Source: an uncultured Eubacteriales bacterium
GTDB taxonomy: Bacteria; Bacillota; Clostridia; Oscillospirales; RGIG7773
Direction: 5' to 3'
Length of the DNA stretch: 8,937 nt
NCBI GenBank assembly: GCA_934541205.1
Contig: CAKTDK010000064.1
Coordinates: forward strand, 1 to 8,937
In this document: positions 7,190-8,937 of the stretch, piece after piece
Position numbering within the stretch: the first letter of the stretch is position 1
Layout: the number at the start of each line of letters is the position of its first letter
Translations under genes and position numbers: made by a program
Notes under the pieces: model-generated
What the model was told of the DNA's origin: nothing
Seen by the model: the letters and a program-made list of their open reading frames with translations, nothing else
Databases searched by the model: none

Positions 7190-8296
7190 ATGCCGGTTGT
7201 TGATATTTTATATTCATATTATTATGATGAAGAAGGAAAAAATCCTAAAGTCGGAGGAGTTCAGACATATATTTCAAGGTTAGCTGAATTATGTGATGAA
7301 TTAGGTTTTAAAACCAGGATTTTTCAGTATGCGAATAAAGCTTTTCATATAGATTTAAGTAATTCTGTCAAGTTAGTGGGGGTATCGGTAGAAGGAAAAC
7401 CTGAAAAAAAAGCAAAAGAACTTTTAAAAGCGGCATTAAACAGCAGAGGAAATGATAAGTATTTAACACTTTTTGCTGCTGATACGCTTATACCTGATAT
7501 GAAAGTTGAAAACAGTATAGCTATTCAGCACGGTATTTTTTGGGATATTCCTAAAAACAGAAAAGAAACTCTTTTAAGAAGCTTTATAAGCAAAAGTATA
7601 ACGTCGTATAAAATTATAAAAAAAATATCAAATGTAGACAGAGTTGTATGTGTTGATAATAATTTTATAAATTGGTTTCGAACACAAATCTGGGAAAGAA
7701 AGGTTAAACTTATTTCGATAATGAATTTTACGGATATACCTAAAATAGAGATATTAAAAGATAATGATAAAATCAATATAGTGTTTGCACGAAGATTTGT
7801 GGAATACAGAGGAACCAAATTGTTTGCCGAAACTGCAAAAAAATTGTTGTCAGATTATGAAAATGTTTATATTACTTTTGCCGGTGAAGGACCTGACGAA
7901 AAATATCTGTCGGATATGTTTAAAAATTGTGAGAGAGTTAATATTACAAAATATTCTTCTGAAGACAGTATAGATTTTCACAGTAAATTTCATATTGCTG
8001 TTGTACCTACCATAGGTTCTGAAGGAACTTCATTGTCTCTTCTTGAAGCAATGGCGTCAAAATGCGCTGTTGTATGTACCAATGTGGGAGGAATGACAAA
8101 TATTATTCTTGACGGATATAATGGGTTAATGGTAAGTCCGGATGATACAGAGCAGTTATATCAGGGGGTAAAAAGACTGATAGACGACGGAAATTTAAGA
8201 GAAAGTATGTCAGAAAGAGGTTATGAAACTGTAAAATGTTCATTTTCTTATGAAAAGTGGGCAAATGAGTGGAAAAAAGTATTGAAGGAGATATAA
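7190..8296 (+). CDS. Glycosyltransferase family 4 (GT-B fold)
   Basis: This is a 368-residue protein counted from the ATG at 7190; the longer form from 7181 would add only MIF and has no usable ribosome binding site. VGGVQTYISRLAELCDELGF (21-40) is the classic GT4 glycine-rich loop and first helix. IQHGIFWDI (112-120) contains a histidine in the acceptor domain. The donor domain has VFARRFVEYRGTKLFAE (198-214), FAGEGPDEKYL (230-240) and the complete signature EGTSLSLLEAMASKCAVVCT (278-297), with the E-x7-E pair E278/E286, then NVGGMTNIILDGYNGLMV (298-315). All the usual catalytic positions are therefore present. It is predicted to be a retaining transferase adding one sugar to the lipid-linked repeat. 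Its place right after the dehydrogenase makes it one candidate for handling the uronic acid residue, but this is only positional inference. Confidence 0.88.
   Translation: MPVVDILYSYYYDEEGKNPKVGGVQTYISRLAELCDELGFKTRIFQYANKAFHIDLSNSVKLVGVSVEGKPEKKAKELLKAALNSRGNDKYLTLFAADTLIPDMKVENSIAIQHGIFWDIPKNRKETLLRSFISKSITSYKIIKKISNVDRVVCVDNNFINWFRTQIWERKVKLISIMNFTDIPKIEILKDNDKINIVFARRFVEYRGTKLFAETAKKLLSDYENVYITFAGEGPDEKYLSDMFKNCERVNITKYSSEDSIDFHSKFHIAVVPTIGSEGTSLSLLEAMASKCAVVCTNVGGMTNIILDGYNGLMVSPDDTEQLYQGVKRLIDDGNLRESMSERGYETVKCSFSYEKWANEWKKVLKEI
8285..8290 (+). promoter_or_regulatory. Ribosome binding site within the end of the upstream gene
   Basis: AAGGAG overlaps the last codons of the preceding glycosyltransferase and lies 10 bases before the ATG at 8301. 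It supports 8301 over the later in-frame ATGs at 8325 and 8346. Confidence 0.7.
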
Positions 8297-8300
8297 ATTT

Positions 8301-8937
8301 ATGAGTGAAGTTATATCGGATAATATGGGTTATCAAGCCAAAAATATGAGAAAGATTGAACTTGAAGAGATAAAACAACGCTGTTTGGAAATACTGTCAT
8401 ACATAGATGATATTTGCAGGAAAAATGAAATACAGTATTATTTAGCGTATGGCACTTTGCTTGGAAGCGTACGTCATCAAGGCTTTATTCCATGGGATGA
8501 TGATATAGATATTTGTATGACAAGAGAAAATTATTACAAATTTAAAAAAGTAATTGCTGAAGATAAAACAACGCCGTTTAAATTGTTATATGTGGATACG
8601 GAAAAAAATTATACACTTCCTTTGCCGAAGGTTGTTGATACGCGGACTTCGTTAAGTATATTATCACAGAAAGAGAAAATGAAACTCGGCGTTTTTGTTG
8701 ATGTTTTTATACTTGACAATGTGCCTGATGATGATAAATTGAGAGAAAAGTTCTTTAAAAAATTGGAATTTTATCAGCGTTTATGGACAATTTCACAATA
8801 TAAGAGAGTAAAGCTTCAAAATCCTAAATTTAAGACTCGTGTAAGAAGAATTCTTGAAACAGGTATTTATTTGACAAATCCCAGATTTTTTGCAAAAAAG
8901 TTAGATAAAATTGCAAAAAAATATTACGGTACTGAAT
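8301..8937 (+). CDS. licD: LicD-family phosphotransferase, partial (3' end outside window)
   Basis: The frame is open from the ATG at 8301 to the window edge, giving 212 complete codons. The LicD core is clear. An N-terminal helix, LEEIKQRCLEILSYIDDICR (21-40), leads into YYLAYGTLLGSVRHQGFIP (46-64) and then WDDDIDICM (65-73). The G-S-x-R-H-x-G-F-I-P-W-D-D-D-I-D block is the hallmark of the family, with D66-D68 and D70 as probable metal ligands in a nucleotidyltransferase-like fold. GVFVDVFILDNVPDD follows at about 136-150, also typical. Characterised LicD proteins transfer phosphocholine from CDP-choline to cell-surface glycans. Many capsule-locus homologues are untested and may move other phospho-groups or glycosyl phosphates. 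No signal peptide is seen, so a cytoplasmic reaction on the lipid-linked unit is likely. The first roughly 18 residues are not part of the core motif. Confidence 0.92.
   Translation, partial: MSEVISDNMGYQAKNMRKIELEEIKQRCLEILSYIDDICRKNEIQYYLAYGTLLGSVRHQGFIPWDDDIDICMTRENYYKFKKVIAEDKTTPFKLLYVDTEKNYTLPLPKVVDTRTSLSILSQKEKMKLGVFVDVFILDNVPDDDKLREKFFKKLEFYQRLWTISQYKRVKLQNPKFKTRVRRILETGIYLTNPRFFAKKLDKIAKKYYGTE

Noticed and set aside
1..8937. tRNA, rRNA, CRISPR arrays, insertion sequences or riboswitches
   Set aside because: The window is almost fully coding. The longest gap is 58 bases, and no repeats, transposase motifs or structured RNA signatures were seen.

Overview
The window is one stretch of a surface-polysaccharide biosynthesis locus. 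It holds nine protein genes, all on the + strand, with the first cut at its 5' end and the last cut at its 3' end. The DNA is strongly AT-rich, and most genes have AAGGAG-type ribosome binding sites. AGA is the usual arginine codon, and lysine, asparagine and isoleucine are very common. This fits a low-GC Firmicute (Clostridia or a relative), probably an anaerobe, but the sequence does not let me name a genus.

Layout: (1) bases 1-287, C-terminal end of a family 2 glycosyltransferase (GT2); (2) 284-1057, a second, divergent GT2-like enzyme; (3) 1070-2287, a family 4 glycosyltransferase (GT4); (4) 2315-3580, a multi-membrane-span O-antigen/capsule polymerase (Wzy-like); (5) 3582-4799, a GT4 with a cysteine-rich insert; (6) 4832-5881, a GT4 with a degenerate catalytic signature; (7) 5940-7160, a nucleotide-sugar dehydrogenase of the WecC (UDP-ManNAc dehydrogenase) type; (8) 7190-8296, a GT4; (9) 8301-8937+, a LicD-family transferase, cut by the window edge. 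The genes overlap by 4 bases or are separated by 1 to 58 bases. I see no terminator or convincing promoter between them, so they look like the middle of a long operon.

How they would work together (inference): the dehydrogenase supplies an acidic sugar nucleotide, probably UDP-ManNAcA. At least six glycosyltransferases build a lipid-linked repeat unit on the inner face of the membrane. The Wzy-like protein polymerises flipped units on the outer face. The LicD protein adds a phospho-substituent, possibly phosphocholine. The initiating sugar-phosphate transferase, the Wzx flippase, the chain-length regulators and the UDP-GlcNAc 2-epimerase are not in this window and would be expected in the flanks.

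I found no RNA genes, mobile elements, CRISPR arrays or long repeats. No intergenic stretch exceeds 58 bases. I do not see evidence for a wholly new system. The most notable points are the implied uronic acid plus phospho-substituent chemistry, the cysteine cluster in gene 5, and departures from family signatures in genes 2, 3 and 6.
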